Below, piece by piece: positions 1 through 7,139 of a stretch of 7,995 bases of DNA. The stretch's first letter is position 1, and each line of letters begins with the position of its first letter. Made by a program: the position numbers and the translations under genes. A model generated the notes under the pieces. It made no database searches and was not told where the DNA came from. It saw only the letters and a list, made by a program, of their open reading frames with translations. Source of the stretch: Candidatus Omnitrophota bacterium (GTDB taxonomy: Bacteria > Omnitrophota > Gorgyraeia > JAGLLT01); assembly GCA_030630095.1 (NCBI GenBank), contig DAOVNW010000039.1, positions 1 through 7,995 on the forward strand. Reading direction: 5' to 3'.

Positions 1-1
1 C

Positions 2-679
2 ATAGATACTCAGGCTCATCAGGGCGCCCTTTCTGTCAAAGGACGGACAGTGGCTATTTTGGGTAGCGGCCTTTTGAGGATATATCCGCCTGAAAATGAG
101 AAGCTTTATAATGAAGTGACTTCAAGCGGAGCGGTTATTTCAGAATTTCCCTTAAACTGCCCACCTTACAGGTATAACTTTCCACGAAGAAACAGAATTA
201 TCAGCGGTTTATCTTTAGGAGTGGTGGTTGTTGAGGCCAGAAAGAAAAGCGGTTCACTAATTACAGCTAATATGGCCCTGGAACAAGGAAGGGATGTTTT
301 TGCCATACCTCATAGAGCCGGGCTTTTCTCATCTCAAGGGACGAATGAACTCATAAAACAAGGAGCTATTCTTATCCAAAGCGCCCAGGATGTTATAGAG
401 GAATTAAATCCCGAAGTTAAAAAATATTTGCAATATGTTCCAAAAAGTGGGACAATTACCCAGGATAAGCATATGGCTTCTTTTGAGCCGCAATCTAAAG
501 TGATGCGGGAGAGCCTATATGAACTAATAAGCCTCCAACCCAGAACTTATCAAGAACTGGTTACCTGCTTTAATGGTAAAGAAGAAGGGCTTAAAGATAA
601 TTTAACAGCGCTTGAAGTAAAAGGCATCATAGAGCAGACTTCCGGCGGTAAATTCACGAAACTTAATACGGGAGAGTAA
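2..679 (+). CDS. dprA: DNA processing protein DprA (Smf), 5'-truncated by the window edge
   Basis: DprA binds incoming single-stranded DNA in the cytoplasm and loads RecA during natural transformation; it is also widespread in bacteria not known to be competent. The reading frame is open from the first bases and 225 residues are visible, so the N-terminal part (any SAM-like domain and the start of the Rossmann fold) lies outside the window. A GTG at 50 would give a shorter ORF, but family-typical residues precede it (IDTQAHQGAL, then GRTVAILGSG), so it is internal. Counting from base 2, conserved Rossmann-fold motifs follow: IYPPEN, SEFPLN, FPRRNRIISG at about 60-69, and SGSLITA at about 83-89. 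The last 55 or so residues look like the C-terminal winged-helix domain (YELISLQPRTYQELV). The stop lies one base before the topA start, so the two genes are probably translationally coupled. Family assignment is secure; a role in competence here is not shown. Confidence 0.95.
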   Translation: MDTQAHQGALSVKGRTVAILGSGLLRIYPPENEKLYNEVTSSGAVISEFPLNCPPYRYNFPRRNRIISGLSLGVVVVEARKKSGSLITANMALEQGRDVFAIPHRAGLFSSQGTNELIKQGAILIQSAQDVIEELNPEVKKYLQYVPKSGTITQDKHMASFEPQSKVMRESLYELISLQPRTYQELVTCFNGKEEGLKDNLTALEVKGIIEQTSGGKFTKLNTGE

Positions 680-680
680 A

Positions 681-2648
681 TTGTCTAAATATCTAGTGAT
701 CGTTGAGTCACCCACAAAAGTTAAGACAATCAGTAAGTTTTTAAATAGTGATTATGAAGTTGAAGCTTGCGGGGGACATCTTAGAGATCTTCCCAAAAGT
801 CAAATAGGAGTTGATATAGAAAATGGTTTTGAACCTGAGTATAAGATAATTACAGGTAAAACGAAGATCGTCTCCCGAATCAAAAAAAGCGCCAAAGGTA
901 AAGATATTCTCTTTTTGGCCTGCGACCCCGATAGAGAAGGGGAAGCTATTGCCTGGCATATAGCCCACATAATTAAAAAAGGCCCGATAATCAAAAGGGT
1001 GGTTTTTAATGAGTTGAGTAAGGATACTGTCCTGGATGGCTTTAACCATTCAAGTGAAATTAATATCAATAGAGTTAATGCTCAGCAGGCCAGGCGTATT
1101 TTAGATAGGATAGTTGGTTATCAGCTAAGTCCGCTTCTCTGGAAAAAGGTCGGGCGGGGTTTAAGTGCCGGTAGAGTACAATCAGCCGCTTTAAATATCC
1201 TGGTAGTTCGTGAGCGAGAAATAAACGCTTTTATAAAAGAAGAATATTGGCAGTTGACAGCTGACTTATCTAAAAAAGAAAATCAAAATAGGACTTTCAA
1301 TGCCAAATTAGAGAAGATAAACAATGAGAAGGCCGAAATAAAAGATGAGAAAACAGCAGTAGAGTTAACCGCCAGGCTTAAAACAACTGACTTTATAGTT
1401 GAAAGCGTTACCAAAAAGATTCAAAAAAGAAATCCTAAGCCACCCTTTATAACCAGTAGCCTTCAGCAAGCGGCATTTAATACTTTACGGTATACGGCTT
1501 CAAAAACTATGATTATTGCTCAGAAGCTTTATGAAGGTATTAGCTTGGATGAAGAGGGCAGCACAGGTTTAATTACTTATATGAGAACCGACTCGGTAGC
1601 TATTTCCAATGTAGCTCAGACGCAGGCGCGTGATTATATTTCCAAGACTTTCGGCGAGGAGTTTTTACCTGAAAAATTCAGGATTTATAAATCTAAAAAG
1701 AGCGCCCAAGAGGCCCATGAGAGCATTAGGCCGACATCAGTTTGGCGTACGCCGCGGAGCATTGAAAAACATTTATCTAAAGAACAATTTCTACTTTATA
1801 AGCTCATCTGGGAAAGATTTGTGGCCGCCTGTATGAAAGAAGCTCAGGTGGCTCTGACTTCAGTTGTCATTAAAGCGGATAACTGTAGTTTTAAGGCCAC
1901 GGGTTTAAAAATCATTTTTGAGGGCCACATGAAAGTCTTTAAGGACAATGAGCAAAACGAAGAAAGTAAGCTTTTGCCTGATATAGAAAAAGGCGAAACG
2001 CTTAATTTGATAGAACTAATACCTTCACAACACTTTACCCAGCCGCCGGCCAGGTATACCGATGCCAGCCTGATTAAAGCTTTAGAAGAAGAAGGTATCG
2101 GCAGGCCTTCGACGTACGCGCCGACCATTAGGACATTAATTATACGGCATTATGTTGAGCGTCAGAAACGCTCACTTACGCCGACTGAATTAGGCATATT
2201 AGTCAATGATTTATTGATGGATAATTTCCCGGATGTTTTGGATAAAAAGTTTACAGCTAAGATGGAAGAAGAGCTGGATAAGGTTGAGCGGGGAGACCTG
2301 GGCTGGCGAGAGTTATTAAGTAAATTTTATACGCCTTTTGCCAAAGATTTAGATGTAGCCAAGGTTAAGATGCGGGATGTCAAAAAAGAAGTTATCAAGA
2401 CCGATGAAGTTTGTGAGAAATGCGGGCTGCCCATGGTTATCAAGTGGTCTCGCCACGGTAAGTTTTTGAGTTGTTCCGGTTTTCCTAAGTGTAAAAATGC
2501 CAAATCCCTGGATAGCGGTGTTGCTTGTCCGGAGGAAGGCTGTGACGGACGACTTGTTCAGCGCCGTTCAAAAAGAGGCAGGATGTTTTATGGATGCACC
2601 AATTATCCCAAATGCACCCATATCAGCAATAAACTGCCGGACGAATAA
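681..2648 (+). CDS. topA: DNA topoisomerase I (type IA)
   Basis: Relaxes negatively supercoiled DNA by cutting one strand through a 5'-phosphotyrosine link. The 655-residue protein has the full bacterial layout. An N-terminal TOPRIM domain carries Glu9 in VESPTK and the DxDxE metal site at D82, D84 and E86 (CDPDREGE). The SAGRVQS motif is at 162-168, the catalytic Tyr300 lies in GLITYMRTDS, and HESIRPT is at 346-352. The C-terminus has two four-cysteine zinc ribbons: C578, C581, C598, C604, and C616, C621, C639, C645. The start is a TTG at 681, chosen because the protein then begins at the usual SKYLVIVESPTK; GGAG at 671-674, inside the last codons of dprA, is correctly placed as ribosome site. 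Two zinc ribbons is fewer than in E. coli (where three were described) but common elsewhere. dprA-topA adjacency is widespread in bacteria and supports the call. Confidence 0.97.
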   Translation: MSKYLVIVESPTKVKTISKFLNSDYEVEACGGHLRDLPKSQIGVDIENGFEPEYKIITGKTKIVSRIKKSAKGKDILFLACDPDREGEAIAWHIAHIIKKGPIIKRVVFNELSKDTVLDGFNHSSEININRVNAQQARRILDRIVGYQLSPLLWKKVGRGLSAGRVQSAALNILVVREREINAFIKEEYWQLTADLSKKENQNRTFNAKLEKINNEKAEIKDEKTAVELTARLKTTDFIVESVTKKIQKRNPKPPFITSSLQQAAFNTLRYTASKTMIIAQKLYEGISLDEEGSTGLITYMRTDSVAISNVAQTQARDYISKTFGEEFLPEKFRIYKSKKSAQEAHESIRPTSVWRTPRSIEKHLSKEQFLLYKLIWERFVAACMKEAQVALTSVVIKADNCSFKATGLKIIFEGHMKVFKDNEQNEESKLLPDIEKGETLNLIELIPSQHFTQPPARYTDASLIKALEEEGIGRPSTYAPTIRTLIIRHYVERQKRSLTPTELGILVNDLLMDNFPDVLDKKFTAKMEEELDKVERGDLGWRELLSKFYTPFAKDLDVAKVKMRDVKKEVIKTDEVCEKCGLPMVIKWSRHGKFLSCSGFPKCKNAKSLDSGVACPEEGCDGRLVQRRSKRGRMFYGCTNYPKCTHISNKLPDE

Positions 2649-2656
2649 AGTTTCTT

Positions 2657-3529
2657 ATGAAACGATATATAATTAAATTTATTAATTATTTAGAAGTTGA
2701 GAAGAATGCTTCCAATTACACCCTTTTAAATTATCATAAAGATTTAGAGGAGTTTGCCGCTTTTATTAATTCAGATGATTTAAAGGCGGTAACTCATTTA
2801 AAGTTAAGAACTTGGTTAGCCTTTCTAAAAAAGAAGAACTATGCTAAATCGACAATTGCCAGAAAACTGGCCGTCTTAAGGTCTTTTTTTAAGTTTTGTG
2901 TCAGAGAAAATTTTATTGAGACTAATCCGGCTCTCAGCCTGGCCACTCCCAGACAGGAAAAAAAACTCCCCAATTTTTTAACCGAAAATGAAATTATAAA
3001 ACTCTTAGAAGCTCCTGATAAAAATACTGAAATTGGCCTAAGAGACAGGGCTATCTTAGAAACGCTTTATTCAACCGGTATGCGCGTAGGTGAACTAGTT
3101 GCCCTTAATATAGAAAATATAGACTTTATCGGCGGGGTTATAAAAGTTAGGGGAAAAGGTAAGAAGGAAAGGCTGGTCCCCGTTGGGGAAAGTGCTTTAA
3201 AGGCTATAAGGCAATATTTGGATAAAAAAGTTGTTTCTGTGAATGAAAGCAGCCGCGTAGTTTTTTTAAATAAGAGGGGCCGCAGAATAAATCAAAGAAC
3301 CATTAGGCGTATTGTTGAGAAATATATAAAGGTTTTCTGTAATAAGACAGGTATTTCGCCTCATAGCCTGCGCCATTCATTCGCGACTCATCTTTTAGAT
3401 AGAGGAGCTGACCTACGTTCGGTCCAGGAACTTTTAGGCCACGCTAATTTATCCTCTACTCAGATATATACCCATATTACCACACAGAGATTAAAGGAGG
3501 TTTATAGTAAGGCTCATCCCAGAGCCTGA
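2657..3529 (+). CDS. xerC: Tyrosine recombinase XerC/XerD family
   Basis: Site-specific recombinase of the type that resolves chromosome dimers at dif. The protein has 290 residues, the usual length. Residues 1-88 form the SAM-like DNA-binding domain (ASNYTLLNYHKDLEEF, then KSTIARKLAVLRSFFKF). Residues from about 106 form the catalytic domain with all active-site positions: R143 in STGMRVGEL, K167 in VRGKGKKER, H236 and R239 in SPHSLRH, H262 in LGHANLS, and the nucleophile Y271. It ends in AHPRA, as Xer proteins typically do. The ATG is 8 bases after topA; the ribosome site is weak (TAAAG), so translation may depend on topA. XerC and XerD cannot be reliably separated by eye. I chose xerC because dprA-topA-xerC/codV is a known gene order in Gram-positive bacteria, there usually with trmFO, which is absent here. 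No dif-like site was recognised in the window, and there is no sign of an integron or phage integrase setting. Confidence 0.93.
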   Translation: MKRYIIKFINYLEVEKNASNYTLLNYHKDLEEFAAFINSDDLKAVTHLKLRTWLAFLKKKNYAKSTIARKLAVLRSFFKFCVRENFIETNPALSLATPRQEKKLPNFLTENEIIKLLEAPDKNTEIGLRDRAILETLYSTGMRVGELVALNIENIDFIGGVIKVRGKGKKERLVPVGESALKAIRQYLDKKVVSVNESSRVVFLNKRGRRINQRTIRRIVEKYIKVFCNKTGISPHSLRHSFATHLLDRGADLRSVQELLGHANLSSTQIYTHITTQRLKEVYSKAHPRA

Positions 3530-3536
3530 GAAAGTA

Positions 3537-4811
3537 ATGTTTATTCTATATGATTTTTTATTTATTGTTTTTTTAATTTTATATACACCCCTATTTGTTA
3601 TAAAGCGGAAGTTTCACCGGGGGTTTATGATGCGCCTGGGAATTATACCTAATAGTATTCTCAAAGGCTTAAGCGGAAAAGAAGTTATTTGGATTCATGC
3701 CGTCAGTGTTGGCGAGGCTAACAGTACGCAGCCGTTGATTGAAGCCCTTATAAAGAAGTATCCCGGAAAAAAGATTGTTATTTCAACCGTAACACCTACC
3801 GGTAACGCGCGCGCGAAAGAAATTGCCAAAGGCAGGGTGAGTGTTATTTATCTACCTTTAGATTTAAGTTTCATTATTAGAAAAGTTATCCGCCTTCTGA
3901 AGCCGGAAGTGTTTATTATAGTCGAGACGGAACTTTGGCCTAATTTATTATCTCGTCTAGATAAAGATAATATCCCCGTAGTTTTTATTAATGGGCGCAT
4001 ATCAGAGAGGTCTTATCGCGGTTATCTTTTCGGGAGATGGTTTATTGGAAGGTTAATTGAGAAAGTAAAATTCTTTATGATGCAGTCGGAAGCTGACGCT
4101 AAGAGAATAATGGAGTTGGGAGCCGCTAAAAAGGCGGTTAAGGTGGCAGGTAATACTAAGTTTGATATAATTGAGATGATAGCTGACGTTAAAGAAGATC
4201 AGGAATTGATAAAGAATATTTTTACCATTAATGATGATGACCTTCTTATTTGTGCCGGTAGTACCCATTATCCGGAGGAAAGCATTTTAATTAAGGCCTA
4301 CGGGAAACTTAAAAATGAGTTTAAAACTTTAAAACTTATCCTTGTGCCGCGCCACACAAAAAGGGCTGAGTATATCAGGCAGCTAGTGGCCGAGAATGAT
4401 CTGACCTATACCAGTTACAGTAAGCCGCTGGGTGAGTCGGCTCCCGGAGCCGATGTTTTAATTCTGGATATTATGGGCAAGTTAAAAGCGGCCTATAGCC
4501 TATCGGAAGTTTGCTTCGTGGGAGGTACTATGGCTAAAATAGGAGGCCATAATCTTGTGGAACCGGCTATTTTTTCAAAACCCATTATTATTGGTTCTCA
4601 TGTGGATAACTGCCGTTATCTGGCGGAGAGTTTGCTTAAGGCAAATGGGGCTCTCATGGTCGGGAATGAGGTAGAGTTAGAAGAGAAAATTAGAGAACTT
4701 TTATCGCAACATACCTTAAATAAAGAAGTTGGGGAAAATTCATATAAATGCCTCAAAGGCTTAAAAGGAGCTACTAGCCGGATTATGAGTTCTCTGGAAG
4801 AGGTTATTTAG
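3537..4811 (+). CDS. waaA: 3-deoxy-D-manno-octulosonic acid (Kdo) transferase
   Basis: Transfers Kdo from CMP-Kdo to the lipid A precursor at the inner face of the inner membrane (glycosyltransferase family 30, also called KdtA). The 424 residues match the usual length of about 420. Residues 1-21 are a hydrophobic anchor followed by basic residues (VIKRKFHRGF). The WIHAVSVGE motif is at 52-60, with E60 at the position of the catalytic base. Further family motifs are STVTPTGNARA at 83-93, ETELWPNL at 130-137, PRHTKR at 271-276 and GGHNLVEPA at 336-344. The ATG is 7 bases after the xer stop, with GAGAAAG as a modest ribosome site, so it is probably the last gene of the dprA-topA-xer transcript. 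The protein implies an LPS outer membrane. Whether it adds one, two or more Kdo residues cannot be read from sequence by eye. Confidence 0.96.
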   Translation: MFILYDFLFIVFLILYTPLFVIKRKFHRGFMMRLGIIPNSILKGLSGKEVIWIHAVSVGEANSTQPLIEALIKKYPGKKIVISTVTPTGNARAKEIAKGRVSVIYLPLDLSFIIRKVIRLLKPEVFIIVETELWPNLLSRLDKDNIPVVFINGRISERSYRGYLFGRWFIGRLIEKVKFFMMQSEADAKRIMELGAAKKAVKVAGNTKFDIIEMIADVKEDQELIKNIFTINDDDLLICAGSTHYPEESILIKAYGKLKNEFKTLKLILVPRHTKRAEYIRQLVAENDLTYTSYSKPLGESAPGADVLILDIMGKLKAAYSLSEVCFVGGTMAKIGGHNLVEPAIFSKPIIIGSHVDNCRYLAESLLKANGALMVGNEVELEEKIRELLSQHTLNKEVGENSYKCLKGLKGATSRIMSSLEEVI

Positions 4812-4829
4812 TGTGTTTTGGGTATTTTC

Positions 4830-4857
4830 TTGACACTACCCATTTTTAGTATATAAT
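4830..4857 (+). promoter_or_regulatory. Consensus sigma-70 promoter for the cyclo-ligase gene
   Basis: A perfect -35 box TTGACA (4830-4835) and a perfect -10 box TATAAT (4852-4857) are separated by 16 bases. Both hexamers match consensus in the 52-base gap between waaA and the next gene. The expected +1, seven bases past the -10 box, is at about 4864, which is also the GTG start codon of the following gene. Seen: the hexamers and spacing. Inferred: activity and the exact +1. Confidence 0.8.
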
Positions 4858-4863
4858 AAGATT

Positions 4864-5427
4864 GTGGATGTTAAAGAAAAGAAAAAGAATATAAGACAGG
4901 AACTTCTTAAGAAATTAAGAAGTCAGGATAAAGAACAAAGGAGATTGAAGAGCGAAAAAATTAAGGGGAGGCTGTATGCGCATGAGAAATTTAAAATCGC
5001 GGATACAGTGATGTTTTATATTTCAGAAGACTTTGAAGTTGACACAGAACAAATGATTAGAGATTCACTTAAAAGTGGGAAAAAGATAGCAGTACCTATA
5101 ACAGTGGTAAGCCAAAACAAGTTAATCGCATCATTGCTGGTAAATTTTGATAAGGAATTAAGTAAGGGGCCCTATGGAATACTTCAACCAAAGAGTGATT
5201 TTGTCAGGCCCGTTCCGTTAAAAAAAATAGATTTAATTATAGTGCCAGGCGTGGCTTTTGATTTGAGAGGTTATCGCTTAGGGCGCGGCACAGGATACTA
5301 TGACAGATTTCTTTCTAAAATTCCAGAAAGTGCGCTCACTATTGGCTTAGCCTTCGACTTTCAATTAGTCGATAATATACCCACTTCATCCCGCGATATC
5401 GCGGTTAAAGAGATTATCTCTAATTAA
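4864..5427 (+). CDS. ygfA: 5-formyltetrahydrofolate cyclo-ligase, apparently leaderless
   Basis: ATP-dependent conversion of 5-formyltetrahydrofolate to 5,10-methenyltetrahydrofolate in cytosolic one-carbon metabolism (MTHFS; other names fau, yqgN). The 187 residues match family length. K7 and R11 (KKNIRQEL) fit the N-terminal Lys-x3-Arg pattern of the family. Further motifs are GPYGILQP at 102-109, VPGVAFD at 127-133, and the glycine-rich LGRGTGYYDRFL at 139-150. The C-terminal segment reads SRDIAV where relatives often have HD followed by VD. The GTG at 4864 is the only usable start: the frame upstream has no ATG, GTG or TTG before a stop at 4831, and no good ribosome site precedes it. The promoter just upstream places +1 at or within a few bases of the GTG, so the mRNA should lack a 5' leader. 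In proteobacteria this gene often follows the 6S RNA gene; there is no room for that RNA here. Confidence 0.94.
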   Translation: MDVKEKKKNIRQELLKKLRSQDKEQRRLKSEKIKGRLYAHEKFKIADTVMFYISEDFEVDTEQMIRDSLKSGKKIAVPITVVSQNKLIASLLVNFDKELSKGPYGILQPKSDFVRPVPLKKIDLIIVPGVAFDLRGYRLGRGTGYYDRFLSKIPESALTIGLAFDFQLVDNIPTSSRDIAVKEIISN

Positions 5428-5437
5428 TATCTATCAA

Positions 5438-5466
5438 CTTTCAAAAAATTTCTGAATATTTATAAT
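5438..5466 (+). promoter_or_regulatory. Likely promoter for rny
   Basis: A perfect TATAAT -10 box at 5461-5466 is preceded at 17 bases by CTTTCA (5438-5443), a poor -35 match (3 of 6). The spacer and flanks are AT-rich. Predicted +1 is near 5473, only about four bases before the stem-loop at 5477. The -10 is convincing and the -35 weak, so activity may need an activator or rest on flanking AT-rich DNA. Confidence 0.5.
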
Positions 5467-5476
5467 TTCACTAAAT

Positions 5477-5496
5477 GCTTGATATGTAGATCAAGC
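5477..5496 (+). promoter_or_regulatory. Perfect stem-loop or operator dyad in the rny leader
   Basis: GCTTGAT (5477-5483) and ATCAAGC (5490-5496) are exact reverse complements around the 6-base loop ATGTAG. The stem ends exactly where the Shine-Dalgarno sequence begins (5497). No T-run follows, so it is not an intrinsic terminator. As RNA it would form a hairpin close to the predicted 5' end of the rny message. As DNA it is a symmetric site overlapping the start of transcription. The half-sites TTGAT/ATCAA resemble those of FNR, but FNR boxes have a 4-base spacer and this has 6. Confidence 0.6.
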
Positions 5497-5506
5497 TAAG
5501 GAGGTG
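5497..5506 (+). promoter_or_regulatory. Extended Shine-Dalgarno sequence of rny, unusually far from the ATG
   Basis: TAAGGAGGTG is complementary over 10 bases to the usual 16S rRNA 3' end. Thirteen bases separate the GGAGG core (5500-5504) from the ATG at 5518, longer than the usual 5-9. No other start in the rny frame fits: upstream the frame reads GGA GGT GTT TGT ATA GAT after a TAA at 5497, and the nearby GTG at 5504 and TTG at 5508 are out of frame. Confidence 0.75.
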
Positions 5507-5517
5507 TTTGTATAGAT

Positions 5518-7089
5518 ATGTTAACTGAAAATCCAATCTTAAAACAAATTTTAATGATAGTAATTCCCATAGTGCTTCTTCTAATCGGCTATTTTATCAG
5601 GAAGCTTATGGCTGAGGGTAAAGTAAGAGGAGCTGAAGAAAGAGCAACTCAGATTTTAAACCAAGCAGAAAAAGAAGTAGGAGCAAAAAGAAAAGAAGTT
5701 GAACTTGAAGGTAGAGATCTTCTTTATCGTGTAAGATCAGAGTTTGAAGAACAGACAAAAGAAAAGCGCCAGGAATTAGAGCGGCTTGAAAAACGTCTTG
5801 TGCAAAAAGAGGATAATATTGATAGGAAAGTTGATATCTTAGATAAGAAAGAAAGAGATGTAGTTGTATTAGAAGCATCAATTCAAGAAAAAGAAAAAAA
5901 TGTTCAGTTAAAAGGCGTTGAGTTAAACAATCTTCTTGAAGAAGAAAAAGAGAAGCTTCAGAGTATTTCCAGATTAAGCGCTGATGAGGCCAAGAATCTT
6001 TTATTAAAACGTATGGAGTCTGATGTCCGGCACGAAGCCAGCATAATGATAAAGAATATAGAAGATGAGGCTAAAACTACAGCCGAGAAAAAAGCTAAGA
6101 ATATAATTAGTTTGGCAATTCAAAGATGCGCGGCGGATCATGCTACCGAGACAACAGTTAGCGTTGTCAGTTTACCTAATGACGAGATGAAGGGCCGTAT
6201 TATTGGCCGAGAAGGTAGAAACATCAGGGCTTTTGAAATGGCTACAGGTGTTGATGTGGTTATTGACGATACGCCGGGCGCGGTTACTTTGTCCGGTTTT
6301 GATATGGTTAGGCGCGAAGTCGCCCGCATTTCTTTACAACGGCTTATCACTGATGGAAGAATTCACCCGGCACGAATAGAAGAAGTTGTAAAGAAAGTTA
6401 AAGAGGAAATGGAAGCCACCATCAGAGAAGAAGGCGAGAAAGCCGCTTTTGATGCCGGCGTTCACGGATTGCATGCCGAGATTATCAGATTATTAGGCAA
6501 ACTCAAATATAGAACAAGTTATGGCCAGAATGTTTTACAACACTCTAAAGAGGTTGCCTTTCTAATGGGTATTATGGCTTCTGAATTAGGGTCTGATTTT
6601 AAACTGGCCAGGCGTATAGGACTTTTACACGATATAGGTAAGGCGGTTGATCATGAGGTTGAAGGTTCGCATGATCAGATAGGCGCTAACCTGGCTAAAA
6701 AATATGGTGAGTCGCATCAAGTGGTTCATGCTATAGAGGCCCACCATGAAAGCGCTGAGGCTAAAACACTCTACGCTGTTTTGACCCAGGCGGCTGATGC
6801 CGTTAGCGCGTCAAGGCCCGGCGCCAGAAAAGAAACTTTAGAGAGTTACGTCAAGCGTTTGAACAACCTTGAAAGTATTGCCAACACCTTTAGTGGCGTA
6901 CAGAAGTCTTACGCTATACAAGCGGGTAGAGAAATAAGAATTATGGTGGTACCGGATAAGATTTCAGACATAGAAACTGTTGGTTTAGCTAGAGAGATAA
7001 CTAAGAAGATTGAAGATGAGCTTGATTATCCCGGACAGATTAAAGTCGTGGTTATCAGGGAAACTCGTTCTATAGAATACGCTAAATAA
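5518..7089 (+). CDS. rny: Ribonuclease Y
   Basis: Membrane-anchored endoribonuclease that starts bulk mRNA decay, filling the role of RNase E in many bacteria that lack it. The 523 residues match the B. subtilis enzyme in length. Residues 9-28 are one hydrophobic transmembrane segment with almost no external tail. About 30-195 form a long charged coiled coil rich in E, K and R. The KH RNA-binding domain follows, with GRIIGREGRNIRAFE at 226-240. The HD phosphohydrolase domain carries H342, the HD pair H371-D372 in HDIGKA, H385 in GSHDQIG, HH at 409-410 and D427; SASRPGAR at 430-437 is typical of RNase Y. All expected active-site residues are present. The gene sits alone behind its own likely promoter, stem-loop and strong ribosome site, which hints at separate control. 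Codon choice in the first third differs from the rest (more GCA and GTA). Confidence 0.97.
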   Translation: MLTENPILKQILMIVIPIVLLLIGYFIRKLMAEGKVRGAEERATQILNQAEKEVGAKRKEVELEGRDLLYRVRSEFEEQTKEKRQELERLEKRLVQKEDNIDRKVDILDKKERDVVVLEASIQEKEKNVQLKGVELNNLLEEEKEKLQSISRLSADEAKNLLLKRMESDVRHEASIMIKNIEDEAKTTAEKKAKNIISLAIQRCAADHATETTVSVVSLPNDEMKGRIIGREGRNIRAFEMATGVDVVIDDTPGAVTLSGFDMVRREVARISLQRLITDGRIHPARIEEVVKKVKEEMEATIREEGEKAAFDAGVHGLHAEIIRLLGKLKYRTSYGQNVLQHSKEVAFLMGIMASELGSDFKLARRIGLLHDIGKAVDHEVEGSHDQIGANLAKKYGESHQVVHAIEAHHESAEAKTLYAVLTQAADAVSASRPGARKETLESYVKRLNNLESIANTFSGVQKSYAIQAGREIRIMVVPDKISDIETVGLAREITKKIEDELDYPGQIKVVVIRETRSIEYAK

Positions 7090-7090
7090 A

Positions 7091-7111
7091 GTCTTCAGCC
7101 ATCAGTTGACA
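7091..7111 (+). repeat. Degenerate 7-bp tandem repeats, left array (3 units)
   Basis: Three consecutive 7-base units, GTCTTCA, GCCATCA and GTTGACA, begin two bases after the rny stop. Read on the other strand they are TGTCAAC, TGATGGC and TGAAGAC, close to a TGAWRRC pattern. They oppose the right array at 7140-7174. Bases 7090-7099 (AGTCTTCAGC) pair with 7138-7147 (GCTGATGACT) with one mismatch, so the two arrays could fold into a long-looped hairpin. Confidence 0.5.
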
Positions 7112-7139
7112 GCGAAAAAACAAAAAACTTAAAAAATGC

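Noticed and set aside
50..52. GTG at 50 as the true start of the first gene
   Set aside because: The same frame is open to the window edge and encodes conserved DprA residues upstream of this codon, so the gene is truncated by the window instead.
2958..2965. Run of eight A in xerC, a possible slippage or phase-variation site
   Set aside because: It encodes Glu-Lys-Lys at the usual domain linker, the frame is intact, and similar A and T runs are common in this AT-rich DNA.
3493..3500. Strong Shine-Dalgarno-like AAAGGAGG near the end of xerC
   Set aside because: No start codon follows at a usable distance; waaA begins 36 bases later, and the bases encode the normal Lys-Glu-Val of the Xer C-terminus.
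3806..3815. Alternating CGCGCGCGCG tract in waaA (Z-DNA-like)
   Set aside because: Only 10 bp and explained by the codons for Ala-Arg-Ala in a family-typical segment.
4812..4863. 6S RNA (ssrS) gene upstream of the cyclo-ligase gene, as in many proteobacteria
   Set aside because: The gap is only 52 bases and is taken up by the promoter; there is no space for an RNA of about 180 bases.
5391..5404. Perfect 14-bp palindrome CCGCGATATCGCGG near the end of the cyclo-ligase gene
   Set aside because: It encodes conserved-looking residues (SRDIAV), has no loop or T-run, and about one such palindrome is expected by chance in a window of this size.
5606..5881. Antisense open frames, such as the leucine-rich one opposite the rny coiled coil, and others opposite topA and waaA
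   Set aside because: They lie wholly within well-supported genes on the other strand; the leucine-rich composition is just the reverse reading of Glu/Lys-rich codons.
7106..7135. Possible ymdB promoter: TTGACA at 7106-7111 and TAAAAA at 7130-7135, 18-base spacer
   Set aside because: The -35 is perfect but sits inside a repeat unit (GTTGACA), and the -10 matches only 4 of 6 in an A-rich tract, so chance is a fair explanation.
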